The notes under the pieces are model-generated. The model worked only from the letters and a program-made list of their open reading frames with translations, was not told the DNA's origin and made no database searches. Positions 10,813 through 21,128 of a stretch of 64,000 nt of DNA are shown here, piece after piece. A program made the translations under genes and the position numbers. Position 1 is the stretch's first letter, and every line of letters starts with the position of its first letter. This DNA comes from Stentor roeselii. Taxonomy: Eukaryota > Ciliophora > Heterotrichea > Heterotrichida > Stentoridae. The stretch spans positions 62,001 to 126,000 of the forward strand of contig RSEH01000100.1 of NCBI GenBank assembly GCA_006503475.1. Reading direction: 5' to 3'.

Positions 10813-12147
10813 ATGTCTTATTCTCAAACATCACGGGTTCAAACTTGCATGTGTTCAACCATGAAGAGTCGATTAGATGACCTTAAACAACGAAAAAGCC
10901 AAAAGCAAGAATTATATGATGAAGTCCTTAAGAAGTATGGGAAGAATTCAAATGTTCAAAAAGTTTTACTAAGTACTTTCAAGACTCCTCATTCTTCACT
11001 CTCCTTGGCAGACATAGAGCAAAAAATCCACAAATTCGAATCAAAAACTCCGAATTTCCATTCACTCTCAGAGCCTTCCTGCCGAATAAAATCAGTTGAA
11101 AGCAACCAAAAATCTCTAAAATATCCAGAAGTCTCAAAGAAGTTCAATAAAACTAGTCAGCAGCCTCATCGAAAATTTAATGAAGAAGAAGCTTGGGCAG
11201 CGATAGTAAAACATGATTCAATGCTTTATCTTCAAGAAGAACAATCAAAATTCTTAAGATCTGAGGAAAACCGTGATAAACTCCGACTTGTCCTCAACAA
11301 TCAAGTCAGAGAAAAGAATAGAAAAATGCTTAGAGAACAACTTCAGAACTTGGAATATGATAAAGAACAAGAAGACTACTGGAAAAATCAGGAAATTAGA
11401 GAAAAAAAAATTGATGAAGAAATCAAGAAAAAATCTTTGGAACAGAGAAAAATTATGAATCAATTTATGTCTGATGTCAAGCAAAGGAAAATTGATGAGG
11501 CTGTCAAAGCGAAAACATATGAAAAGGAACTTGTTAAAATTATTAAAAGAAAAATGATTGAGGAGCAAATGGAAAAAAATGAGAAGAAGGAAATGGTTAA
11601 ACAAAGTTATATTGCTGTTATTAAGGAAAATGAAGAAAAATCGAAAATTAAGGCTCAACAGGCACTTAAAGAAAAACTCCAAGACATGCAAGTAATGAAA
11701 GACTACACCAAAATGCTAGACAAACAAGAACAGGACCGCATTAATTTCCTAAAAAACAGAGAAATGCGTATCCAAACAGCAATAAACCCCAAGTCTTGCT
11801 TTATATTAGAAGACCTAAGATTTAGGAATTTGAAAGAAGACCTGCAAATCCATCAAAGCATGCAAGAACAGTTCTTGAGAGAAAAAGCGAAGGAAGACTT
11901 GGATGCGAAAGTCAAGGCAAGTCAAGCAAAAAAACTCAAAGAGTTTTATGAGGTTCAGATCAATGAGAAGAATAAAAGGAAAAGAATAGAATTTGATTTT
12001 GAAAGGCAGTTCATGGATGATATGAAGAAAGATAATCAAAAATATGAAAAGTGGAATCAGGAGAAACAACAAAAGGATAAAGATTTAAAATTACTGCATG
12101 CTCGGTACTTGAAAATGCAGATTGAAGAAAAAGGACTTTCTAATTAA
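10813..12147 (+). CDS. ciliary-type coiled-coil protein (trichohyalin/plectin-homology-like)
   Basis: 444 residues. The N-terminal 120 residues are polar and probably flexible. From about residue 115 to the end the protein is an almost uninterrupted, highly charged helix rich in Lys, Glu, Gln and Met (repeated EEQM, KEKL and RKxxEE patterns). This is the composition and length of TPH-domain proteins such as CFAP45, CFAP53 and MNS1, which are microtubule inner proteins or motile-cilium components. I cannot tell which member this is. No signal peptide or membrane segment is present. Confidence 0.7.
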   Translation: MSYSQTSRVQTCMCSTMKSRLDDLKQRKSQKQELYDEVLKKYGKNSNVQKVLLSTFKTPHSSLSLADIEQKIHKFESKTPNFHSLSEPSCRIKSVESNQKSLKYPEVSKKFNKTSQQPHRKFNEEEAWAAIVKHDSMLYLQEEQSKFLRSEENRDKLRLVLNNQVREKNRKMLREQLQNLEYDKEQEDYWKNQEIREKKIDEEIKKKSLEQRKIMNQFMSDVKQRKIDEAVKAKTYEKELVKIIKRKMIEEQMEKNEKKEMVKQSYIAVIKENEEKSKIKAQQALKEKLQDMQVMKDYTKMLDKQEQDRINFLKNREMRIQTAINPKSCFILEDLRFRNLKEDLQIHQSMQEQFLREKAKEDLDAKVKASQAKKLKEFYEVQINEKNKRKRIEFDFERQFMDDMKKDNQKYEKWNQEKQQKDKDLKLLHARYLKMQIEEKGLSN

Positions 12148-12438
12148 TGTTTAAATTTTAGAGAATTTATATGGTTTAAGGATGTAATTTAATTTGCATC
12201 AAGAGGTTATTGAAACAAAGTATTCACCTTTGGCGAATTTCTTATAGAGAACTATGAGTAAAGATCTTACTAATTTATCAATATTGATCTTATAATCGAA
12301 TAAATGCTAAAATTTAACATTCATTCGAAAATTCACACCTATCAATTCCATAGATTCTATCATTAATGACTGAGTTTATAAATCATCTGAATTATTATGA
12401 TCAGTTATTTAATAATAACCTATTAATTCACTTCCCTA

Positions 12439-13233
12439 CTATATTTCTTTACTTTCATTTCCTTTCGGACTTTCAGGTATCGAAATATTCGAATTAACTA
12501 GTTCAGTTCTTCCTAAAGCTTTTTGAATTTTTTTCTTCCTGCTTTTCCTTTTTATGAACTCATAGGTAGTGATTCCTTGGATTTTAAGATAAATGTGAAG
12601 TCCAAGTAAGTTTACTGAAAAAATAATGCAAAGAAAGCCTTGAAGGATTATGAAAATTTGAACGCCCATAATCCTCATTCCATCCACATCCTCCAAATCA
12701 TTCTCAAAATAATCAAAAACCATCCTAATAGCGAATCCAGTAATAACCATCTGAAAACCCAAAAATCCGATCAAAAGTTTAATAAAAATCCTATAATTCC
12801 TTACCCCAACACAATTATTAAGCCAGATGCAATGATGATCAAATTCATTAACACATCGATTACAAGACCCACAATGTTTAGAGTTATCCCCAACACTAGT
12901 ATTGCAAATCGTGCACATATTTTCATATCTACTCGAGTCAAAATTAAGATTCCCACAAAGAGCAGCTCGATTAGCGATGACAACAGGATCAGTAGGATCA
13001 CAGACAGTAGCACGATACCAAAAAACGATAATTGTCACAAAGGAAGGCACAAAAAACACGTAAAAGCAAATTTTTAATTTTTGATCCTTATGAAAAGCGA
13101 GACTTAAACAAGAAAGAACTGCAGCAGCAAGGACATCTAAACAAATAACGACTTGAAACACGTTCGGAGGCCACTGGAACCCGTTTTTCCTAAAAGCCGA
13201 CTTGACTGTAGTGTACTTTGTGACTGAACTCAT
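12439..13233 (-). CDS. DHHC-type protein S-palmitoyltransferase
   Basis: 264 residues. The cysteine-rich domain is complete: CTIC at 107-110, then H120, CGSC and RCVNEFDHHC, with the catalytic DHHC at residues 132-135, followed by W-NNCVG-RNYR-F. Four hydrophobic helices are visible, two before the domain (about 25-47 and 53-72) and two after (about 148-170 and 187-210). The tail is basic (IKRKSRKKK). The enzyme transfers palmitate to cysteines of membrane-associated proteins. Possible substrates in the same window are the MGC/MGT proteins at 10195, 53359 and 55822, although nothing links them beyond the motif. Confidence 0.92.
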   Translation of the reverse strand: MSSVTKYTTVKSAFRKNGFQWPPNVFQVVICLDVLAAAVLSCLSLAFHKDQKLKICFYVFFVPSFVTIIVFWYRATVCDPTDPVVIANRAALCGNLNFDSSRYENMCTICNTSVGDNSKHCGSCNRCVNEFDHHCIWLNNCVGVRNYRIFIKLLIGFLGFQMVITGFAIRMVFDYFENDLEDVDGMRIMGVQIFIILQGFLCIIFSVNLLGLHIYLKIQGITTYEFIKRKSRKKKIQKALGRTELVNSNISIPESPKGNESKEI

Positions 13234-13273
13234 ATTATGTTAATATCATTAATCAAGATAATGTTTTGATAAG

Positions 13274-13759
13274 CTAGCTGAAGTCATGGCTGATCATTCC
13301 CAGTTTAATAAATGACTCAAAAGTCTTTCCACTTATCAACAACTTTTCACTGTACACTCTTTTACTTGACTTCACTCTTTTCTCGCTGAAGAAACTTTTA
13401 AAGTGAAGGTCTGATGAAAGCTCTTTACTTTTATCTCGGCTTCGAAGGTTGTAGGATGGACGCTCGAAAGGGACTGGGTCTAGCCACTTGTTTTTTGTTT
13501 CAGATGACTCGATTCGCTGCTTTTCTGGAGTGTAGTTCGTGTAGAAGTTCTGGATTTTTGGAGTTTGGAGACGTGATGGCCTCGCTTTTAACGATTTTGG
13601 AAGGTCGTTGAGAAGAGAGTTGATTCTTTGCTTGTATTTTTTTGATAGAAGATTTCGGGTTTTTTGGCTTTGGGTTTGGAGTTTTTGTTGTTTTTTTAAA
13701 GTTTCTTCCGCTTGTTTTTGAGATTTTTGAGACTTTTCGTGGATGTAGATGTTATGCAT
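13274..13759 (-). CDS. small basic protein, unknown function
   Basis: 161 residues, Lys/Ser/Arg-rich, with a Gln/Lys-rich N-terminal helix and a disordered C-terminal half. No membrane segment or recognised domain is present. It lies 40 bp downstream of the DHHC gene on the same strand, and its TAG stop is in an otherwise stop-rich context. Real coding is supported by length and by the lack of a better frame opposite. Confidence 0.6.
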   Translation of the reverse strand: MHNIYIHEKSQKSQKQAEETLKKQQKLQTQSQKTRNLLSKKYKQRINSLLNDLPKSLKARPSRLQTPKIQNFYTNYTPEKQRIESSETKNKWLDPVPFERPSYNLRSRDKSKELSSDLHFKSFFSEKRVKSSKRVYSEKLLISGKTFESFIKLGMISHDFS

Positions 13760-14825
13760 TTTATATTGAAGATTTGAATGGGAGTTTTATTTGAATAGGT
13801 TTTTGGAGTGGGTTGGGAAGTGGTGGGATTTGGAATGTAAGATGAAGTTTAAGAGAAAGAGGTGAATGATATAGATGGTGATTATTATGGTTTATTTTGT
13901 ATTATTTTGATAGGGAATTATGAACGTTTTAATATCTAGATTTATTTTTGGATTATTAAGAATTAGTAATAATTAAACTTGACTATTATGATTTATTGTA
14001 TGATTATTAAGACCAGTAATATTAAAACTTGACTATCATGAATTATTGAAGATTATTTTGATTTAGTGGTATTTAAAAAAATTCATATCTTGAGCTTTGA
14101 TTCGATTAAGTTTAGTCAGCCAGCTGTAAATCTAGAAGTTTATTCATGAATAATTTCGATTATATCAATTTTCGTTAGATCAAATCTGTTAAATCTCATG
14201 TATTTTTTTTCTAAATTAGAATCTTAATCAAAATTATAATTTAACTACATAAAAATTACTTGCCCAACACTTAAGTTCATGTTTTTCTGAAAGAACTCTT
14301 TATACTGTTCTTAATGGAAATTTTTAGTTGAAATACTTAATTTGTTATGGGAAGGTAAAGGCTAGATAATATACTAGACTTTGAAAAGGTATTAATTATT
14401 TAGAATTTCTCGTATGAATTTTATAAATAATGATCAAAGGCTGATTAAATAAAAAGTTACTTTGATTGATATTAAAAATCGCATTTTTCATGTTTTGAGT
14501 ATATAGATGATAATGAATGGAATATCAATCAACGATACAACAATAACACTTGTCTATAAATCTATTACAGCGAAAAATAATGAATATTGCATTAGTCTGA
14601 AATAAATTACTTTATAAATAAGATCATTTTGAAGCTGATCAAATTCTAATAGCCTTAAAATTCAATATATATAAATAATAAAACTTCTTGCATTTACTAT
14701 ACAACCTTAAATAAATTTCCAGTTATCTCTCAAAAACTTAGTTCTAAAAAATACCAAGTAACAGAAATATCAAAGATCGTAAGATTAGAGTCTAATAAAA
14801 ATTCGATTCTCGAATGTAAATAATC
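13760..14825. other. A/T-rich intergenic spacer
   Basis: About 1.07 kb between the divergent 13274 gene and the first receptor gene. No reading frame, RNA gene or clear repeat is visible. Both promoters must lie here. Confidence 0.6.
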
Positions 14826-15683
14826 ATGGAATGCTCAGAGTTCAAGGTCTATCTACTTACTCTTTATTTACTCGCATCAATTTTATCTTTTTTAGGAAGT
14901 TTAGTAGTATTTGTGTTGATCGCATATACTAAATTATACTACTCTTATTCTTTCAAAATTCTGATGATGATTTCTTTAAATGATTTGATGAGGGCAGTTC
15001 TTGGGATTTTGATAAACTTTTTTAAGGAATCTAAGATATTTTGCATATTCACAGGTTATATCTTTGATTGTAATTCATTTTCTAATAATATTTGGGCAGT
15101 CTGCATAATTTTTACACTTTATCAGATAGTTGTCAAAGAACAAACGAATTTTATGAGGCATGATAAAATTTGGATGATATTAGCGTTTCCATTCACGTTT
15201 CTCATTCAAGCTATTCCTTTACTTACGTCAAGTTATGGACTTAATGAAGATTATTGTGAGCTTAAATTTGATTTTTTTGGGAAAATTTGGAGATTTGCTT
15301 TATTTTACATGCCTATTTTATTTGGAATCTCTTTCAGCATATTTCTTACAATAAAAGTCTACAACAAACTCTTAAAAATAAATAGTTTTACAATGACATC
15401 ATTGGTCTTTGAAAGAGGCTTGATTTACGCGATTATTCTTGGAGTTGTTGAAATTCCTTTAATGATTATTCGAATAATTCAGATTTTTCACAATACTTGC
15501 AATATGTTTTACATTGTTTTGGCTTTTTTCTTTCTGTTTCAATTGCAAGGCTTTGCGAATTCTCTAGTTTTTATTAGTAATAAGACAGTAAGAACTGTTT
15601 TATTCAAAAAGGAACCAGAAGTCGTGGTTAATACATTTACTAGAGAGTCATTGAATATAAGTTTTAGGTCGACATTTAGCTAA
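14826..15683 (+). CDS. seven-helix receptor, cAMP-receptor-like GPCR paralogue 1
   Basis: 285 residues with seven hydrophobic helices and short loops. The N-terminus is MECSEF. Conserved points in this local family are a Cys at the top of helix 3 (FCIF) paired with a Cys in loop 2 (DYCELK), the helix-3/loop-2 motif IVVKEQ, FERGLIYAII in helix 6, and LQGFANSLVF in helix 7. The layout resembles Dictyostelium cAMP-receptor-like GPCRs. The tail ends in the shared ISFRST motif. Compared with the other three copies it lacks the KHHKKW loop (RHDKIW instead), so it is the most diverged. Ligand unknown. Confidence 0.8.
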   Translation: MECSEFKVYLLTLYLLASILSFLGSLVVFVLIAYTKLYYSYSFKILMMISLNDLMRAVLGILINFFKESKIFCIFTGYIFDCNSFSNNIWAVCIIFTLYQIVVKEQTNFMRHDKIWMILAFPFTFLIQAIPLLTSSYGLNEDYCELKFDFFGKIWRFALFYMPILFGISFSIFLTIKVYNKLLKINSFTMTSLVFERGLIYAIILGVVEIPLMIIRIIQIFHNTCNMFYIVLAFFFLFQLQGFANSLVFISNKTVRTVLFKKEPEVVVNTFTRESLNISFRSTFS

Positions 15684-15826
15684 TTAGTATCATAATGTTT
15701 TAAGTACTCATATCAAAATTATTCTGAGCTTTTTGTTCATTTTACTTGAATTCAAAATATATCTTTTATCATATTGAATACCAATTAAACTAAATAATCA
15801 TTCAATCACAACAAACTGATTCTAAA

Positions 15827-16723
15827 CTAAACCAAAGTTGACCTAAAGCTTATAACCAAACTGTCTTCAACATCAGAACTATCAAGCCTATCACCATCTT
15901 CTACTTCTGAGACAGATCTTCCAAACTTATAAAATTCAATATCTAAAAAAATTTTCTTGACAGATTTATTCGAAAAAAAAACAATTGAATTAGCGAAACC
16001 CTGCAACAAGAACAAAAACAAAAAGCAAATCAACAAATACAATAAAATACAACTAAAATAAGAAATCTCAATAATCCTTAAAGCAAGAGTAGGAAGATCA
16101 ACAATAGCGATGATAATCGAATAAATCAACCTTCTTTCAAAAATGATTGAAGAAAGCGAATATCTTCCTATTTCACGTATTTTCTTGTAGATCTTGATAG
16201 AAAAGATGAGGTTTACTACCAAAATAGCAAATACCTCAGGATGATAAACTAAAAATCTCCACATTATTCCTAGTTTGTCGTTTTTTAACTCGCAAAAACC
16301 ATTTCTCAGTCCATAACTTTGAGTTATTAAAGGAAGGCCCATTATCAGTACTGGGACGAGATATGAGATAAGAAGCCATTTCTTATGATGTTTTGTGAAA
16401 TCAACCTCTTCTTTAACAACTATCAAATATATTGTATAAGTCAGGCATAATCCCCATAAATAATTTGACATCGATACGGCACCGAATATAAATCCTAAAA
16501 ACATGCAGAAATTTTCTGAAGATTGGAAAAAATAAAGGCAGATACCGAATCCTCCTCGGAATAAATCATTGATTGATATTAACAAAAGGATTTTGAATGA
16601 GTAAGTTTTGAAAAGATTCTTGGATAATATCATGATGATCACTAAAAGACTGCCGATTGAGGAAAGAACTGAAGCAACTAAGTACAATATTGATTCTAAA
16701 GGAACTGCTTGATAGCATTTCAT
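15827..16723 (-). CDS. seven-helix receptor, cAMP-receptor-like GPCR paralogue 2
   Basis: 298 residues, seven helices, convergent with paralogue 1 (143 bp between stops). It shares the N-terminal M-C start, FCMF/FCELK cysteines, IVVKEEVDF and KHHKKWL in loop 2, FERRLIYSII, and QGFANSIVF in helix 7. The tail is longer than in copy 1, with an acidic segment (SEVEDGDRLDSSDVED) before the terminal ISFRST motif. It is closest to paralogue 3 at 17726. A 16-bp palindrome lies 35 bp upstream of its start codon. Confidence 0.82.
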   Translation of the reverse strand: MKCYQAVPLESILYLVASVLSSIGSLLVIIMILSKNLFKTYSFKILLLISINDLFRGGFGICLYFFQSSENFCMFLGFIFGAVSMSNYLWGLCLTYTIYLIVVKEEVDFTKHHKKWLLISYLVPVLIMGLPLITQSYGLRNGFCELKNDKLGIMWRFLVYHPEVFAILVVNLIFSIKIYKKIREIGRYSLSSIIFERRLIYSIIIAIVDLPTLALRIIEISYFSCILLYLLICFLFLFLLQGFANSIVFFSNKSVKKIFLDIEFYKFGRSVSEVEDGDRLDSSDVEDSLVISFRSTLV

Positions 16724-17725
16724 TGTCTTTATTGATTTTTAATTGAATTTATTATACGCTAGGAGATCTCCTAGTAGTAAATTTTTTTCAATTGAGATAT
16801 ATTTCCTGATTGACCTCATATAAAATTTGGTATGTTCGATTTATTAATTTGAGCTTGATGATATTATAAAATACTTCAAGAATCGTTAATTACCAACTTT
16901 TATGCTTTATTTCAACTTTTCTTTACTTTATTTCACCTTTTTTGGATATAAAACTTCCTTTAATCTTAGTTACAATGCTAGGATATAATAAAACAAACAT
17001 CTACTTAAAACATTGAATATAGTAACAGTTTTACGACAGCTCAATTAAAGTCTTTTGTTAAACCCATTAAATTTACCAATCGTTGTTTAATAAGAATCTG
17101 ATTATAAAGCATGGCTTCTGGTTGGTTTTCATTAAATTCTTAATTAATATTTGCTTATTTACCTTAAGGTACTACCTAATCTATGGTTTTTATTAGATAA
17201 AAGGTGAATTAGTTGCAAGTATCTAGAGATTCTTAGCCTTTTATTGTTTTAGTTTTATTCAGTCAATTCTTCTTGATATTTCTAAAAATTTACAAAAAAT
17301 GAGTTATTTTCTTTCGGTAATTTGAAGAGTAATAGTTTAATCGATTATAAAAGCTGCTTCAGATTTTCCTATTATTCCTTTAAGATATATCAACCTTTTG
17401 CAGTCACTGTGCTTTGTTTTATGCACATAATAGATTTTTTCTTGTTTTAATGCGACTTAAACATAAAGCTATCTTATATACAATCTATAACTTCTGTTCA
17501 AAAATATTAAAATTTTGTATTTCAAGTTTGTGCAGATAAAATCAGTGATTCAGAAGATAAAAATAGCAATATCTAATATTCTTTATTCATTAACAAACTT
17601 CATTCAAATTCTTTCCAAAAAAACTATTCATCAATATCTTAATCCAATTCATTTTCAATCTAAACTCTAAAAACTTATCAAATGAAATAAATCAACCCAG
17701 AAAATTTTTAAATAAAAATCACATA
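16724..17725. other. A/T-rich spacer between divergent receptor genes
   Basis: About 1.0 kb without reading frames. It contains the palindrome at 16759-16774 and must hold both promoters. Otherwise nothing recognisable. Confidence 0.6.
16759..16774. promoter_or_regulatory. 16-bp perfect palindrome, candidate protein-binding site
   Basis: CTAGGAGATCTCCTAG is fully self-complementary and sits 35 bp upstream of the minus-strand receptor start at 16723. It is G/C-richer than its surroundings. A regulatory role is inferred only from position and symmetry. Confidence 0.4.
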
Positions 17726-18607
17726 ATGGTGTGCTCCGAATCAATCACCTTAGCATATATTTTATATATGATCGCTTCCCTTCTGTCCTTCATCGGAAGT
17801 CTGATAGTTATATCAGTGATATTAAAAAAACGACTTTTCACCACTTACTCTTTCAAGATCCTTCTAATCATCTCGATAAATGATTTAATAAGAGCAGGAT
17901 TCGGTATATGTCTTTCATTTGTGAAATCTTTAGACACTTTATGTGCATTTATCGCATTTGTATTCGGGATAGTGTCGATTTCGAATTACATTTGGGCCCT
18001 TTGCCTGACTTTTACCATTTACCAGATTGTTGTAAAAGAAGAAATTGATTTCACCAAACATCATAAGAAATGGCTTGTGGCTTCTGTTGTTATTCCAGGG
18101 ATTTTAACTGGTTTACCTTTTTTAACTCAGAGCTACGGATTGAGAAATGGATATTGTGAGCTTAAGGGAGACAGAATTGGACTAATGTGGCGATTTTTAG
18201 CTTTTCATGCTGAAGTTTTTGTTATTTTGGTATTAAACCTCATCTTGTCTATCAAGATCTTTAAAAAAATACGTGAAATTGGAAGATTCTCACTTTCTTT
18301 CATTATTTTTGGAAGAGGGTTGATTTATCCGATTATTATCGCTGTTGTTGATCTTCCTATACTTGTCTTGAGGATTATTCAAATTGTTGATTCTAGTTGT
18401 ATTTTGTTGTACTTTTTGATTTGCTTCTTGTTTTTGTTCTTGTTGCAAGGATTCGCGAATTCTGTTGTATTTTTATTCAATAAAACGGTTAAAGAAGCTG
18501 TTTTTGAAGTTAATGATGATAGAGATATTGAAAGGAAAAATGATAGAGCTGAAAGCTCTCTGTATAGAGGAAGTTTGCATATTAGTTTTAGGTCAACAAT
18601 TAATTAG
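17726..18607 (+). CDS. seven-helix receptor, cAMP-receptor-like GPCR paralogue 3
   Basis: 293 residues. Starts MVCSES and shares with paralogue 2 the helix-1 SLLSFIGSLIVI, ICL1 TTYSFKILL, SNYIWALCLTFTIYQ, IVVKEE, KHHKKWL, the NGYCELK cysteine and QGFANSVVF. The charged tail (DRDIERKNDRAESS) precedes the final ISFRST motif and an IN end. Transcribed away from paralogue 2; the two are probably an inverted duplication. Ligand and coupling unknown. Confidence 0.82.
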   Translation: MVCSESITLAYILYMIASLLSFIGSLIVISVILKKRLFTTYSFKILLIISINDLIRAGFGICLSFVKSLDTLCAFIAFVFGIVSISNYIWALCLTFTIYQIVVKEEIDFTKHHKKWLVASVVIPGILTGLPFLTQSYGLRNGYCELKGDRIGLMWRFLAFHAEVFVILVLNLILSIKIFKKIREIGRFSLSFIIFGRGLIYPIIIAVVDLPILVLRIIQIVDSSCILLYFLICFLFLFLLQGFANSVVFLFNKTVKEAVFEVNDDRDIERKNDRAESSLYRGSLHISFRSTIN

Positions 18608-19734
18608 ATGATGTTAGAATTAGGAAGGATTACCCGTATCAACTATCAGTAAATTCATATAATTAGAATAGACAACATTAAATCTTTGTTGAAAATTTTT
18701 TAGGTTTCTAGTGGAATCAAGATTTTAGATTTAACTGAAGATATAAAAAAATTGATATAAAATTAAGATAAACTATCCAAATTTAAAAGAAAAAGTAAAC
18801 TTTGATTTATCAGCGCCTTAATTTGTGCAATAAGACCAAAGATTTATAAATTTAAACTAAAATATTAATTTGTTTTAATTTTAACTATATATTATTTCTC
18901 AAGTCTTATGAAATTTTTTCGCTATGCTAAATTTATGTTTATTTAACATTTCGGATAAGAATTTGATATGAGTTTAGTAATTACTGCATAATTTATAACT
19001 AATGAGATACTTACTCAGTCTGCTTCAATGTATATCATTTAAGAATCAGCGATTAATTATTTTGAAATCTAATTGATTATATCCATAAATACTTAAGAAT
19101 TTCAGATGTATTTAAAATTTTTTCATATTCCCTTGATTTTCAACTATATGATGAAACTTTCATGACTAATCATATGAAAAGGATTATTTCAGATATTAAA
19201 ACTTTTAAAGAATTACTTTTATATTAGAAACTTAGGTAAAAGTTTATAAAATTAAACAATCAAGTGCAAATGTTTTCTATGAAACAGTTAAAGAAACTTT
19301 AATTTTCACGAAAAACTGAAATTTATGAAGGGTTATAGCAAGGCTTTATAATATTGTATTCAAAAAAGTTATTTATTTCTATTACAAAGAAATTCCTGGG
19401 TTTTAGCTAGTTTTATACCCTCAAATATATAATCTTCTAATAAAAAAATTAAACCTGTATCCATACAAAGCATACTATATTGAATTGATGAGATTTTTCA
19501 ACCCTCTAATATATTCAATTTAATTATCTGTAGAAAACATATACAATAATATTATCAGATTCTCAAACTAACATATGTTTAATAATTCCTGTCATACCAC
19601 AAAGAGTTAAACTTCACGAAGCTTGAAAAATTTATTCGATAATTTAATAAGTTTATCTCAAAATCCTTCAATCTTGGCCTCTTTAGACCAAAGTTTAAAT
19701 TATCTGTCTCAAAGTGAATTAGACATAAGAAAAA
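18608..19734. other. A/T-rich intergenic spacer
   Basis: About 1.1 kb upstream of the fourth receptor. No reading frame of useful length and no recognisable receptor remnant. It ends at the 61-bp tandem duplication. Confidence 0.55.
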
Positions 19735-19856
19735 TCAATTATTTCAATAGAAACTACTAATGAAGCCTTTTAACTAAGAGTCTTTGCATCAAATCTCAAT
19801 TATTTCAATAGAAAATACTAATGAAGCCCTTTGACTAAGAACCTTTGCATAAAATC
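19735..19856. repeat. two tandem copies of a 61-bp unit in the receptor-4 leader
   Basis: Copy 1 is 19735-19795 and copy 2 is 19796-19856, directly adjoining, with about six mismatches in 61 positions. Both contain ATTTCAATAGAAA, TACTAATGAAGCC and CTTTGCAT. Copy 2 ends 18 nt before the receptor ATG, so promoter or leader DNA was duplicated. Confidence 0.85.
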
Positions 19857-19874
19857 TCACTTTTCAAATATAAA

Positions 19875-20732
19875 ATGGAATGCTCTGGGTCAAGTATATT
19901 CATAATAATTTTTTTCTTAACAGCTTCAATATTAACACTAATCGGCAGTCTTATAGTGATCTTAGTGATATTATATCAAGGTCTCTACTTTTCTTACTCT
20001 TTTAAGATCCTTCTGTTCATTTCAATTAACGACTTTATACGAGGCATTCTAGGAATCATTATGGTCTTTTTAAAAGATTCAAATATCGTTTGCATGATTG
20101 TCGGCTTTATGTTTAACGCAGTTTCTATTTCAAACTACGTGTGGGCCTTGTGCCTTACCTTTACAATTTACCAGATAATAGTCAAAGAAGAGACAGATTT
20201 CAAAAAACATCATAAAAAATGGCTTCTTGTTGCTTATCCAGGCATTTTTCTTCTAGAGTCTTTACCTTTCTGCACTTCCAGCTTTGGACTCCGCGATGGT
20301 TTCTGTGAATTAAAAATAGATCTTATTGGAAGTATCTGGAGACTTACTTTGTATTATCTTGAGGTCTTCGTAACTTTAGCTTTGATTATTTTCATGTTTT
20401 TAAAAATTCAAAACAAAACAAAATTAATGGGAAATCTTTCAGTGTCATCGATTGTATTTGAAAGAGGACTTATTTATACCATTATAATTGCAGTTGTTGA
20501 AATTCCTATATTTGTTGTTAGGCTTACTCAGGTATTTTATAAAAGTTGTGATCTTTTAATAACTTTAGATATTTTTTTAGCCTTGTTTTTGTTGCAAGGA
20601 TTTGCTAATACTATCGTTTTTTTAATTAATAAGACTGTCAGAACTACTGTCTGGGCGAAAAGAAAAAAATTTTATGAAACTTTAGGGCTCAAAGACACTC
20701 TTAAGATCAGTTTTAGGTCAACGATTAATTAG
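19875..20732 (+). CDS. seven-helix receptor, cAMP-receptor-like GPCR paralogue 4
   Basis: 285 residues from ATG 19875. A longer frame begins at a TTG at 19845, but the paralogues begin M-x-C, so MECSGSS is the better start. The sequence has seven helices, ICL1 FSYSFKILLFISIND, SNYVWALCLTFTIYQ, IVVKEETDF, KHHKKWL, the GFCELK cysteine, FERGLIYTII and LQGFANTIVF. The tail is short and ends with ISFRST followed by IN. The 61-bp tandem duplication lies immediately upstream. Confidence 0.82.
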   Translation: MECSGSSIFIIIFFLTASILTLIGSLIVILVILYQGLYFSYSFKILLFISINDFIRGILGIIMVFLKDSNIVCMIVGFMFNAVSISNYVWALCLTFTIYQIIVKEETDFKKHHKKWLLVAYPGIFLLESLPFCTSSFGLRDGFCELKIDLIGSIWRLTLYYLEVFVTLALIIFMFLKIQNKTKLMGNLSVSSIVFERGLIYTIIIAVVEIPIFVVRLTQVFYKSCDLLITLDIFLALFLLQGFANTIVFLINKTVRTTVWAKRKKFYETLGLKDTLKISFRSTIN

Positions 20733-21128
20733 TTAATTCAAGTCATCTCTGAACAGAGATAAACCCTCATTTCCTTCAATAATATTTCAGTCATAAAATT
20801 CCATTATTCTATGAAATAATAAATTCACCTGAAAATCAAACAATAAACCCAAAAACTCAAAAAACCCAAAAAAATTAATTCTAGTCATAATCAAGTCGCG
20901 AAAACATCTAAGTTAATTTAAAATCTCTTTAACTTCTTTTCGGGTAATTTTCTTCATTCCAATCAACTTCAACCTAACTTTGAGATTATGATCCAAAACG
21001 GCTAAAACTAACGATTTTTGAAAATTTCGACATAAACTTCTAAAACTTGGAAAATTCATTCAAATATAGCTAATCTTTACACATTTTCTTCAAGCAAACA
21101 ATTGAGCTTGGTGTTTTTATTGGTTATA
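20733..21128. other. intergenic spacer
   Basis: About 396 bp, A/T-rich, between receptor 4 and the Myb gene. Nothing recognisable apart from the A-rich leader of the Myb gene. Confidence 0.55.
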
